A stretch of 12,554 nucleotides of DNA. Origin: Akkermansiaceae bacterium UBA985 (lineage in GTDB: Bacteria; Verrucomicrobiota; Verrucomicrobiia; Verrucomicrobiales; Akkermansiaceae). The DNA is taken from assembly GCA_002292185.1 (NCBI GenBank), contig DBBL01000052.1, forward strand, positions 1-12,554, given 5' to 3'. The notes beneath the pieces were generated by a model. The model saw only the letters and a program-made list of their open reading frames with translations. It was not told the origin of the DNA and ran no database searches. Shown here one piece after another: positions 1 to 7,900 of this stretch. The translations under genes and the position numbers were made by a program. Positions within the stretch are counted from its first letter, which is position 1; each line of letters starts with the position of its first letter.

Positions 1-584
1 AGCGCTTTGGCGATTTCCATGCCGTTTCCGTTGGGGTCGTTTTCGCCGTGACAAGCAATCAAGGTGGGAACACCAAAACCTCGCTTGTATTCCTCACGCA
101 CCTCAGAACCAGGTGACTTAGGAGCTACCATGAATACCGTCAGGTCTTTGCGAATCTGAACGCCCTCTTCCACGATGTTGAAGCCGTGAGCATAGGTGAA
201 ACAAGCTCCCTCTTTCAGGTGGGGAATGACCGTCTCCACCACAGCCGTGTGCTGCTTGTCAGGCGTGAGGTTCATGACGATGTCTGCACTCGGAAGCATT
301 TCCTCATAAGTGCCGACATTGAAGCCGTTCTCGCTGGCATTAAGATAGGACTGACGCTTTTGCTCGATGGCCTCAGCACGGAGTGTGTAAGATACGTCTA
401 GACCGCTATCGCGCATGTTGAGGCCTTGGTTAAGCCCCTGGGCACCACAACCAACGATGACAATCTTCTTACCCTTGGCGGCTTCAATACCGTTGTCAAA
501 TTCTGCAATGTCCATGAATCGGCAAGTGCCGAGCTCGTCGAGCTGACGACGCAGCGGAAGTGAATTAAAATAGTTTTGGCTCAT
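1..584 (-). CDS. ilvC: Ketol-acid reductoisomerase, class II (long form), N-terminal part
   Basis: This enzyme catalyses the second step of branched-chain amino-acid synthesis: NADPH- and Mg-dependent isomerisation and reduction of acetolactate or acetohydroxybutyrate. The reading frame begins at the ATG complementary to 582-584 and runs off the left edge, so about 194 residues of an expected ~490 are visible. The protein starts [19 protein letters not shown] and follows the E. coli IlvC N-terminus closely. The dinucleotide-binding loop VGCGAQG lies at residues 44-50. The cofactor-specificity loop keeps Arg69, Arg77 and Ser79, with Gln111 in TPDKQH, as in NADPH-preferring enzymes. The catalytic His is in YAHGFN (His133), and [20 protein letters not shown] follows. 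It is transcribed divergently from ilvY, the usual arrangement when acetolactate or acetohydroxybutyrate induces ilvC through IlvY. The leader before the ATG is A-rich with no Shine-Dalgarno. Identification is very secure; domain coordinates beyond residue 194 cannot be seen. Confidence 0.96.
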   Translation of the reverse strand, partial: MSQNYFNSLPLRRQLDELGTCRFMDIAEFDNGIEAAKGKKIVIVGCGAQGLNQGLNMRDSGLDVSYTLRAEAIEQKRQSYLNASENGFNVGTYEEMLPSADIVMNLTPDKQHTAVVETVIPHLKEGACFTYAHGFNIVEEGVQIRKDLTVFMVAPKSPGSEVREEYKRGFGVPTLIACHGENDPNGNGMEIAKA

Positions 585-642
585 TAGTTTTGTATTTGTT
601 TGATTAACGGACGCATTCAAGCCTAGTAAGAACATTGCGTAA

Positions 643-657
643 ATTGATTTATTCAAT
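643..657. promoter_or_regulatory. Candidate IlvY operator 2
   Basis: A second 15-bp dyad, ATTGA-N5-TCAAT, is centred at 650 on the ilvC side of operator 1. LysR-type regulators commonly bind one strong and one weaker, activation-linked site near the target promoter. This imperfectly related dyad is a reasonable candidate for the latter. In A/T-rich DNA a 5-bp dyad can arise by chance, so confidence is low. Confidence 0.4.
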
Positions 658-665
658 ACATAGTG

Positions 666-680
666 TTGCGTTTTACGCAA
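666..680. promoter_or_regulatory. Candidate IlvY operator 1
   Basis: A perfect 6-bp inverted repeat, TTGCGT-TTT-ACGCAA, of the 15-bp T-N11-A type bound by LysR regulators, lies 21 bp before the ilvY start. Its half-site TTGCGT recurs at 635-640, 31 bp upstream, about three helical turns. Its place next to ilvY suggests it serves both autorepression and ilvC activation. The dyad is seen directly; binding by IlvY is inferred. Confidence 0.6.
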
Positions 681-700
681 TTTAATAGAGAATATAGCCT

Positions 701-1606
701 GTGCACTTTCACGAGCTCAAAAATTTCCTCGTTCTCGCCGAGCTTCTTCACTTCGGCAAGGCCAGCCAGGCATGCAACCTCAGCCCCTCTGCACTGACGC
801 GCAGCATCCAGCGCACCGAGGAGTCTCTGGGACAGCCCCTATTTCTGCGTGATAACCGCACCGTAAGCCTCACTGCTGCTGGCGAAAAATTCCGCACCTA
901 CGCCAGCTCAGCCATCCGTGACTGGGAAACCATGCGCGAAGACCTCAATGATCATGGCAAGATCTCTGGACTCGTCTCCATCTACGCATCCGTCACGGCG
1001 GTCTATAGCCTACTGCCCGACCTGTTAGAATCCTGCCGAGAAGCCTACCCCGATGTTCACCTCGAGCTGCGCACAGGATCTGCCGAAGCATCTATTCAAC
1101 AGGTCATCAACGGCGAGATCGACATCTCTGTTGCCGCCCTTCCCGACCAACAGCACCCGCGGCTCGAGTTCATGCCGCTCATTGAGACCAATCTTGTTTT
1201 TGTAGCCCCCAAAAAATCAAAGCACCCCATCACAAAGACAGATGAACTTGATCTTTCCAGTGCTCCCCTCGTCCTACCCCGCACGGGGCTATCTCGGCGC
1301 AGACTCGACCTGTGGTTAAAACAACACAACATCGAACCCAACATCAATACCGAGGTCTCGGGAAACGAGGGCATTCTTGCCATGGTTCGCATGGGCTGTG
1401 GTATTGGCATCGTTCCCGAACTCGTGCTGGAGCGCAGCCCATTCCGTGACGATATCAGAAAAATTCAGGGCGCGCCAAATCTCGCACCCTACGTGGTAGG
1501 CCTCTGCACCACCCACAAAAACTTACACCGTCCTGCTATCTCCGCCATCTGGCAACTTGCAGCCAATAGCAAGCCACAGATCAAAGCTCACCAGCTTAAA
1601 AAATAA
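701..1606 (+). CDS. ilvY: LysR-family transcriptional regulator IlvY
   Basis: IlvY is the activator of ilvC and autorepressor of ilvY, responding to acetohydroxy-acid substrates of the reductoisomerase in E. coli. The 301-residue length is normal for a LysR protein. The N-terminal winged helix-turn-helix covers about residues 1-60 ([21 protein letters not shown]), then [21 protein letters not shown], nearly the same as E. coli IlvY. The effector-binding domain starts near residue 90; [12 protein letters not shown] and [16 protein letters not shown] are IlvY-like landmarks. I use the GTG at 701 because [14 protein letters not shown] aligns end to end with the E. coli N-terminus MDLRDLKTFLHLAE. 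There is no convincing Shine-Dalgarno ahead of it. Sequence resemblance and divergent pairing with ilvC together make the assignment strong. The next gene starts 23 nt downstream on the same strand and is probably co-transcribed. Confidence 0.92.
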   Translation: MHFHELKNFLVLAELLHFGKASQACNLSPSALTRSIQRTEESLGQPLFLRDNRTVSLTAAGEKFRTYASSAIRDWETMREDLNDHGKISGLVSIYASVTAVYSLLPDLLESCREAYPDVHLELRTGSAEASIQQVINGEIDISVAALPDQQHPRLEFMPLIETNLVFVAPKKSKHPITKTDELDLSSAPLVLPRTGLSRRRLDLWLKQHNIEPNINTEVSGNEGILAMVRMGCGIGIVPELVLERSPFRDDIRKIQGAPNLAPYVVGLCTTHKNLHRPAISAIWQLAANSKPQIKAHQLKK

Positions 1607-1629
1607 CACCTCATCGACACTCTGAGCGC

Positions 1630-2451
1630 TTGCCAAGCATAGCATCAGCAGCAAATCTTAACCACGTGCAACCAAGCCAACAACATCAAGGGGACAACTC
1701 AGCAGATCCTTCTGCCGCTAATACGGGTTACGCCCTCTTCGATCTGGATCAGACCCTCGTGCCCTGGGATACCCAGTTGCTCTTCTGCAACTACATACTC
1801 AAGCGCATGCCACTGCGTCGCTTGTATCTACTGATTCTGGTTCCATTTCTTATGCTCACCAAGCTCCTTGGTGCCGGTGGCATGAAGCGCGTCTTCCTCA
1901 ACTACCTCGTTGGCCTAAGCCGCGATGAGCTCCAAGAGTTTGCCGCGGAATTTGTCGAACAACACCTTCCTCATTCCTTCTACGGGGAAATGCTTGAGCT
2001 CGTCGAACAACAAAAAAAACTTGGACGCACCATGATCTTAAGTTCCGCCAGCCCTGATATCTGGGTCATGCCCATTGCAGAAAAGCTCGGCTTTGATCAC
2101 TGCTTCGCCACCACCTTAGAAATCCAAGGACGCGTCCAACTATTTCCAGAGCTTCTGGGCGGCAACAATAAAGGCGCCAACAAAATCCGCAAAATGCGCG
2201 GCATATTCCCGAAAGGATTTGACCCGATCGCTGGTGATGTTTTACCAAACAGCCACGCATTCTCAGACAGCCATGCAGACCTTCCCATGTTACTGATCTG
2301 CGAACACGCCACCATGGTGCACCCCACGGAAAAACTGCGCCTAGAAGGGCAAAAACATGGCTGGCAACTTGTTACTCCTGACCGCCCCACGAAGGGCAAA
2401 TTACAATTCGCCATCGCCTGCCTACGTCAGGCACTCGGCATTTATAAATAG
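1630..2451 (+). CDS. HAD-IB family phosphatase (SerB/CicA-like), substrate unknown
   Basis: This is a haloacid-dehalogenase-superfamily hydrolase of subfamily IB, the group containing phosphoserine phosphatase. Motif I is FDLDQT with nucleophile Asp38 and acid/base Asp40. Motif II is in LSSASPD (Ser138/Ser139), motif III is probably Lys181 in NNKGANK, and motif IV is FSDSHADLPML (Asp213, Asp217). The cap region after motif I has a hydrophobic stretch at residues 64-80, common in this subfamily and possibly membrane-associating. The protein is 273 residues if translation begins at TTG 1630. An in-frame GTG at 1666 is the only other plausible start before motif I, and no in-frame ATG exists upstream. 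The first ~33 residues are polar and low in complexity, unlike the family. It follows ilvY by 23 nt, suggesting co-transcription, but the sequence gives no substrate. Confidence 0.85.
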   Translation: MPSIASAANLNHVQPSQQHQGDNSADPSAANTGYALFDLDQTLVPWDTQLLFCNYILKRMPLRRLYLLILVPFLMLTKLLGAGGMKRVFLNYLVGLSRDELQEFAAEFVEQHLPHSFYGEMLELVEQQKKLGRTMILSSASPDIWVMPIAEKLGFDHCFATTLEIQGRVQLFPELLGGNNKGANKIRKMRGIFPKGFDPIAGDVLPNSHAFSDSHADLPMLLICEHATMVHPTEKLRLEGQKHGWQLVTPDRPTKGKLQFAIACLRQALGIYK

Positions 2452-2461
2452 GAACTTCTAC

Positions 2462-2495
2462 ATGACTAAAATGTCACATTATTTCTAGTAGTCAT
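2462..2495. promoter_or_regulatory. Nested palindromes upstream of the porin
   Basis: Seven-bp arms ATGACTA (2462-2468) and TAGTCAT (2489-2495) enclose an odd palindrome AATGT-C-ACATT (2470-2480). They lie just after the HAD-IB stop and 100-134 bp before the porin start. There is no T-tract, so a terminator is unlikely. An operator for porin control is possible. The central TGTCACA resembles one half of a Pho box, but the second half-site, expected 11 bp away, is poor. The rest of 2452-2595 shows no clear promoter. Confidence 0.3.
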
Positions 2496-2595
2496 CCGAA
2501 TACTTTGCTGTAAAAGATCGATCGTCGCAGTTGGTGAGCAGCTTATGCCAATCAGCCACTGCACACAACAACTAGACAAATAACCAAAACAAAAC

Positions 2596-3822
2596 ATGAT
2601 TAAAATTAACTTATTAAATAGTTCAGTCGCTACAGCGATCGCTCTCTCAGGGTCTGCCCTTGCTGGAGATGTCATAGCTGAAGCTGCTGCCCCAGCTCCT
2701 TCAAACAATGGTGACTGGTGTGCTGGCTTCAAGACGGTTGGCAAGTTCTACAAGAACGAAGATGATCCCTACATTCAGTCACTCAAGTTCTTCGGCCGGT
2801 TCCAGTATCAATACGCCCACATTGACGGCGAAGGTGTTGATGGAGAAAGCTTCAGCGAGGGAATCGACGAGGTGCGTCGTTTCCGCTTCGGCTCTGAGAT
2901 CAAGTTTCTCAATGGCTTTAAGCTCAAGGGCAACATCAACCTCGTTAATGACAGCGCAAAATCCGGAGGAACACGTGAGTTCGAACACAAGGATTGGGAT
3001 GAACTGACCCTCAGCTATTCAAAGAAAGACGTGGCTGGCTTTGACAAAGCGGGCATCTCCTACGGCCGCCACAAGGTAGCCATGGGCCACGAGTCCCACA
3101 CTTCCTCCAAGAAGATCAAGACTGTTGAGCGCTCCCCATTGTCCAACAAGATCTATGACGAACGCTGGACTGGTGTTAAATTGAAACTTGAACAAGGCAA
3201 CTGGAACGGAATCATTGGTTACTTCAGCCAAGATGACAAGAAGGAGCGCGATGCTTGGGGTAGCATGAGCCAAGGATCAGCTTTTTACCTCAGCTCTGCC
3301 TGGGAGCTAAATAGTGGCAACCTGCTGTTTGACTTCTTCCACATGTCTGATGATGAAGATGCAGACTCTGCCATGAACGACTACAACTGGGCCGCTTCAC
3401 TGGCCTACGAGACAGAGATCGGCAACTGGGACCTTATGGTCAACGTTGTCTACGGCGACAATGGCGACAGTGAATATTATTCTGCACCAGAACAACAAGG
3501 CAACTTCTACGGCCTTGTAGTCATGCCTTCGACCTACCTCATCGACGACAAGCTCGAGTTTGTCGCTCGTTACGTGTATCAGGCATCTGAGGGAGACGAG
3601 GGTATCAAAACAAACAGTCGCTATTTCCAATCTTCCAGTATTGATAATGTCAGTGGTACTAAAAGCGGAGATTCCTACCACAGCATCTATGCAGGTCTCA
3701 ACTACTACCTCTGCGGCAACAACTCCAAGGTTCAGGTGGGTGCTGAGTATGAGACCCTCGACACTACAACAGGTGACGCCAACAACACCACTCTCTGGGC
3801 CGCTTACCGCATGTATTTCTAG
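2596..3822 (+). CDS. Outer-membrane porin, OprO/OprP-like (phosphate-selective porin superfamily)
   Basis: This is a 408-residue outer-membrane beta-barrel protein that probably forms a diffusion channel. It has a typical signal peptide, MIKINLL then a small hydrophobic core, with cleavage predicted after Ala23 (SALA/GD). The mature part is rich in alternating aromatic and hydrophobic strands, such as SLKFFGRFQYQYAHIDG, GFKLKGNINL and AGISYGRHKVAMGHES, and ends AAYRMYF with the C-terminal Phe used for barrel insertion. The strand pattern and the YGRHK and ERWTGVKL segments resemble OprO/OprP-type porins, but that does not prove phosphate selectivity. Two cysteines, Cys42 in DWCAGF and Cys373 in YYLCGNN, lie near the two ends and could pair. 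The start ATG follows a run of A and C (aaccaaaacaaaac) with no Shine-Dalgarno. The gene stands alone between the HAD-IB gene and a strong terminator. Confidence 0.88.
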   Translation: MIKINLLNSSVATAIALSGSALAGDVIAEAAAPAPSNNGDWCAGFKTVGKFYKNEDDPYIQSLKFFGRFQYQYAHIDGEGVDGESFSEGIDEVRRFRFGSEIKFLNGFKLKGNINLVNDSAKSGGTREFEHKDWDELTLSYSKKDVAGFDKAGISYGRHKVAMGHESHTSSKKIKTVERSPLSNKIYDERWTGVKLKLEQGNWNGIIGYFSQDDKKERDAWGSMSQGSAFYLSSAWELNSGNLLFDFFHMSDDEDADSAMNDYNWAASLAYETEIGNWDLMVNVVYGDNGDSEYYSAPEQQGNFYGLVVMPSTYLIDDKLEFVARYVYQASEGDEGIKTNSRYFQSSSIDNVSGTKSGDSYHSIYAGLNYYLCGNNSKVQVGAEYETLDTTTGDANNTTLWAAYRMYF

Positions 3823-3882
3823 AACCTCTACGAGATTCATTAATAACTTACGAACGCCGGTTTAATCGGCAATCAACAATCT

Positions 3883-3914
3883 GGGATGTGGCCGCAAGGT
3901 CACATCCCTTTTTT
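3883..3914 (+). terminator. Intrinsic terminator of the porin gene
   Basis: An 11-bp stem, GGGATGTGGCC (3883-3893) with GGTCACATCCC (3898-3908), closes on a GCAA loop (a GNRA tetraloop) and is followed by six T residues (3909-3914). One G-U wobble is the only irregularity on the plus-strand RNA. On the minus strand the same pair is A-C and no T-run follows, so it should act mainly for the porin. The 3' arm and T-tract overlap the last codons of queG. A weaker hairpin, GCCGG-N5-TCGGC (3856-3870), sits just upstream. Confidence 0.9.
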
Positions 3915-4922
3915 GATCTCAACAATCGCCCACTGGGCGTGCTCGGCAACCAGGGCATCTGGGTCACTGGCAGCACGCTTCAGGGCGGGCAGGTCCTCCT
4001 TACTACCGACGTTGCCTAAGGCGACGCAGACATTGCGTAAAAACCGATTACGCTTGATACGCTTGATCGGCGACTTAGCGAATAACTGACGGAAACCATC
4101 ATCATCGAGCTCCAAAAAATCCCGCAAGCGATTCTGAAAAATAGACTCCCGCGCGTGGTAGCGCGTTTCACGACTGATTTGGGCAAAACGATTCCACGGA
4201 CATGCGTCCAAGCAATCATCACAGCCATAAATACGATCCCCTATTTGTTTACGAAACTCCAAGGGAATTGAGCCCTTATGCTCAATGGTCAGATAAGAAA
4301 TACAACGCCGTGCATCCATACGGTGCGGTGCGGTAATGGCATTGGTTGGGCAGGCATCAATGCAGCGGGTGCATTTGCCACAGTGATCGCCAAACGGAAG
4401 ATCAGGAGGAAGATCTAATGTTGTGATCAACTCAGCGAGAAAAAACCAAGTGCCCAGTTTGCGATGAATTTGCACCGTGGATTTCCCACTCCAACCGAGC
4501 CCTGAATCGGTCGCAAAATCACGCTCTAAGAGAGGACCCGTATCGGTGTAGAAACGCTGTATTCCACCCAGGCCTTCCATCGCTAGATTCATCTCCTTGA
4601 GCCTCTCCTCAATGACATCATGGTAATCATCGTTCCACGCATAACGCGCAATGCGGTAATCCACATCTGGATCCTCAGCTCCCGGAAAATAATTCATCGC
4701 CAAGCTCACCACTGAAAACGCGCCCTCAAGCACCTTGGCGGGATCCACACGGCGCTCCACATTGCGCTCAAGCCACTTCATGTCACCAGCACAGCCGTCC
4801 TTGATCCAGCGCTTATACTCCTCAGCATGCGTAGCCACCTTGGCTCGTGATATGCGGCAATCATCAAAACCCAGCTTCTTTGCAATAAACTGAACGTTCT
4901 GCTTTGCTATCTGCTTATCCAT
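3900..4922 (-). CDS. queG: Epoxyqueuosine reductase
   Basis: QueG performs the last step of queuosine synthesis, cobalamin-dependent reduction of epoxyqueuosine to queuosine in the wobble position of tRNAs for Asp, Asn, His and Tyr. Residues below are numbered from the ATG at 4922 (340 aa). The catalytic-region Asp lies in TDTGPLLER (Asp127), followed by GLGWSGKST. Two 4Fe-4S motifs follow: CGKCTRCIDACP (Cys181, 184, 187, 191) and CDDCLDACPWN (Cys234, 237, 241), plus Cys207 in ARRCISYLTIE. The C-terminus (about 275-335) is a HEAT-like helical repeat. I prefer ATG 4922 because similarity to E. coli QueG starts there. An upstream in-frame ATG at 4970 would add 16 residues and overlap hrpA by 20 nt. 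No Shine-Dalgarno separates the two. It is the last gene of a probable unit with hrpA, and its final codons lie in the porin terminator. Confidence 0.95.
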   Translation of the reverse strand: MDKQIAKQNVQFIAKKLGFDDCRISRAKVATHAEEYKRWIKDGCAGDMKWLERNVERRVDPAKVLEGAFSVVSLAMNYFPGAEDPDVDYRIARYAWNDDYHDVIEERLKEMNLAMEGLGGIQRFYTDTGPLLERDFATDSGLGWSGKSTVQIHRKLGTWFFLAELITTLDLPPDLPFGDHCGKCTRCIDACPTNAITAPHRMDARRCISYLTIEHKGSIPLEFRKQIGDRIYGCDDCLDACPWNRFAQISRETRYHARESIFQNRLRDFLELDDDGFRQLFAKSPIKRIKRNRFLRNVCVALGNVGSKEDLPALKRAASDPDALVAEHAQWAIVEIKKGM

Positions 4923-4950
4923 GCTCACGCGTTTTGAACCTACATTGCGG

Positions 4951-7900
4951 CTACCGGATGTCGAGGTCATCCATCATGATACGGATGCGTTTTTGCGAAA
5001 CCTTAGTCCTGCGTCGCAATCCAGGGGCAAACTCAGATGCACGCCACTCCATGAGCTGCCAACCACACGGCCACAGCTTGACATCATTAGGATCCGCTTT
5101 CCATGCCGCGTACCATGGACTCCATAAATGCTGCACCCTCTCGCGCTTCTCATCATCCTTCACCTGAGGCAAACTCTGCAAACGCACTAGTCGTTCTTCC
5201 ATCGCATGGAAATAACGTCCATATTTACAAAATCTCTCGTAGCCCGCCCGCCAGATAAAACCACTCGCCAACAACCAATCCATTTCCTCCTCCAAGTCCT
5301 CGACCACCACCTGCAAGTGCCGGTCATTACGATGATCTTCCATCCATTCTGAGACCCGCCCACGACTCTCACACATATCCTCAAATCCATGAGCAATGTT
5401 CTCCGCACAGTGAAAAAGCTCTCCTTTCCCCCTGTCAGATGCCGCCAAAAAATCCTCCTCATTTCGCGGCAAGGGACTGCCCAGAGCTCCCTCACAGGAG
5501 ACGCGTAACATCTGCTCAAGAGCCTCACCATTCTTGTTCTCCATCACCGGTAACATCAGCTTACCTGCCATGCCGAGAGGAAACTTCTTGATGACGTATT
5601 CACAATGGCTCGCCTGATTGATCAGTAATAAGCGCACACAGCCAGCACGGTGACTTTCATCTGCCATGGCACGGTCCAAATACGCACGCATACCAACGGT
5701 CTCGCCTTCATCCACCAAAGCGGGAAATACCCCCTGCTCTGCCTCCTCTGGAACCTCGCCAAAATCCCAGCCTTCGCCACCCGTCATCTCCCACTCCTCA
5801 TTGACCTGAACCTCAAGCTTCTCCCTCATCATGCCCGCAAGGTTTTGCCTCATCTCCTCGACAGACTCAGTATACGCAAGCTCCTCTTCCTGATCACTCC
5901 AGACACGAAGCTTAGGCCTTAAATTATCGGCCAGTCGATCCTCATCAAACATCTCAGGCTCGATAATATGACCACTTTTTTTCGAGAGGAAATCGGCCAG
6001 TTCCACTTTCAGCTGCCGCGCTGGCTCCCAGTCCTTCCACTCCGTCACAAAAGCTTGTGCCACGTCCCTCGCTGGCGAACAAACCTGCCGCTGACTCTTC
6101 GGTAGCGACCTCACTAACAGATACACCCGCTCCTCCAAAATACCAGAGACTCCCCAGCTGATAATATGATCTGGAAAATCAACGACCTGATCTAGGCTGA
6201 TCTCAAAGACCACCCCGTCTGCCCGCCCCCCGGGATTATCCGCGTAGCTGACATCATAGCTCAGCTCACCGTGATGCACACAATCGGGAAAATCAGTCAG
6301 ATCTTCCATTTCACCCCAGATGCAATCTTGCACAGTGAGCATCAGCTGCTCTTCGTTGTTAGCCGTCGTGCGCCATTTCTGAAATGCCTTAGCCGTGCAA
6401 ATATGCCCCGGAATCCGTGCTGAGAAAAAATCAAACACCGCTTCATCTGACCACAGACCACCGGCGCGGCGCAGCTTGTGCTCAGCGCCCTCAATCTCAT
6501 CACGCACTTCGTCTAATCGGACAAGAAACTCGCCCCGTGTTCGCAGGCCACCCCCAAGGATAGCCTCTCTGACAAAAACCTCATGCGCATCTTCTGGGCT
6601 AACCCGGCCGTAAAAAACCTTACGCCCATCAACAATCGTCAAACCGCCGCAGAGCACGGTCTCCTTGCCATACACCGCGCCCTGATGTTCGTCCCAGACT
6701 GGTGAGTGGTAGCGATGACGGCAAAGGTGAGGCACCATCTCCTCCACCCACTTCACATCAATCGCAGAAACCTTCCTTGCCCAGACACGCGTGGTCTCGA
6801 CCAGCTCAAAACCCAACAACCACTCCACCTTCTTCTTACCAAACAAGCCCGAACCTGGAAAGATCGCAAATTCCCGCCCGCCCGTGCCACGATAAGTGCG
6901 CTTCTCCTTATCCCAGAAACCAAACTGCATCGGAATACCTGCCATCAGCGACTTGTGCATCTCATCCTCATCACCCCACTGCTTTCGGTCAGCCGGTAGT
7001 GCTGCCGTCTTCACCTTCAGAGTATCACGCACCAAGCGGCTCAACTCCCTAACAATCTGATCCCACTCAAGCACCCTACGGAAACTCAGAAAGTTTTGTT
7101 TGCAATACTTCCGTAGCTGATTGCGCTTAAAGCCTTTTTTATCACGAAACGTGGAAACAGCAGACCAAATATGCAGCAGAGTCAGAAAATCAGACTGCGC
7201 ATCATTAAACTTCTTATGCGCATTGTCAGCCTCGGCCTGCTTTTCCTGAGGTCGCTCACGCACGTCCATCACACTCATGCCACCCACCATGACCAATACA
7301 GAATCGAGAACCTTACGCCGTGATGCCTCGATCAACATTCTGCCCAAGCGTGGATCAAGCGGAAGTCTTGCCAACTTGTAACCCATATCGGTGAGGCTTC
7401 CATCTTCCGCCATCGCCTCCACCTCTTCTAGGGTCCGATGCCCCTCGCTGATCGCACGTGCTGAGGGCGGACTTAAAAAAGGAAACTGACGTACGTCCGG
7501 AAGTTTCAACGACTTCATCCGCAGGATCACCCCAGCAAGTGAGCTCCTCCTTATTTCAGGATCCGTGTATTCATCAGCAGACTCATGCACCTCTTCACTA
7601 TAAAGCCGCACACATACGCCCTCTGAGACCCTACCGCAGCGCCCCCTACGCTGTCGCGCACTTGCCTGGCTAATCTGCTCCACCTGTAGTCTCTGAATCT
7701 GCCGCGCAGGATTCCACCGACTCACCCGCGCCATACCACTATCGATCACATAAACAATGCCTGGAATCGTCACCGACGTCTCCGCTACGTTGGTAGCCAG
7801 CACCACGCGCCGATTAGGCCCATCAGCACGAAAGACACGCTCCTGGGCATCAAGCCCGAGCCTAGCAAAGAGGGGCAGAATATCCGTGCCCGGAAAATTC

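Larger units (their letters stand above)
585..700. promoter_or_regulatory. Divergent ilvC/ilvY control region
   Basis: These 116 bases separate the divergent starts of ilvC and ilvY and must hold both promoters. The stretch is A/T-rich and contains three dyad elements. Perfect 10-bp arms ATTGCGTAAA (634-643) and TTTACGCAAT (672-681) are separated by 28 bp. Inside lie a compact dyad TTGCGT-TTT-ACGCAA (666-680) and a second dyad ATTGA-N5-TCAAT (643-657). The two 15-bp dyads have centres 23 bp apart, about two helical turns, which suits a LysR-type tetramer. I could not assign convincing -35 and -10 boxes for either gene. Confidence 0.75.

Noticed and set aside
186..401. Plus-strand open frame of 71 codons opposite ilvC
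   Set aside because: The minus strand clearly encodes IlvC across the whole stretch, and the plus frame resembles nothing known.
3397..3840. 147-codon minus-strand open frame opposite the porin
   Set aside because: It is antisense to a well-supported porin gene, has no recognisable domain or start context, and is best explained as a shadow.
3856..3870. Hairpin GCCGG-TTTAA-TCGGC as a second terminator
   Set aside because: It has only five pairs including a G-U, with no T-tract on either strand. The stronger hairpin just downstream explains termination.
4033..4042. ATTGCGTAAA, identical to the ilvYC dyad arm, inside queG
   Set aside because: It lies in codons for the conserved QueG segment FLRNVC, is a single half-site, and has no dyad partner. 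Coding constraint explains it.
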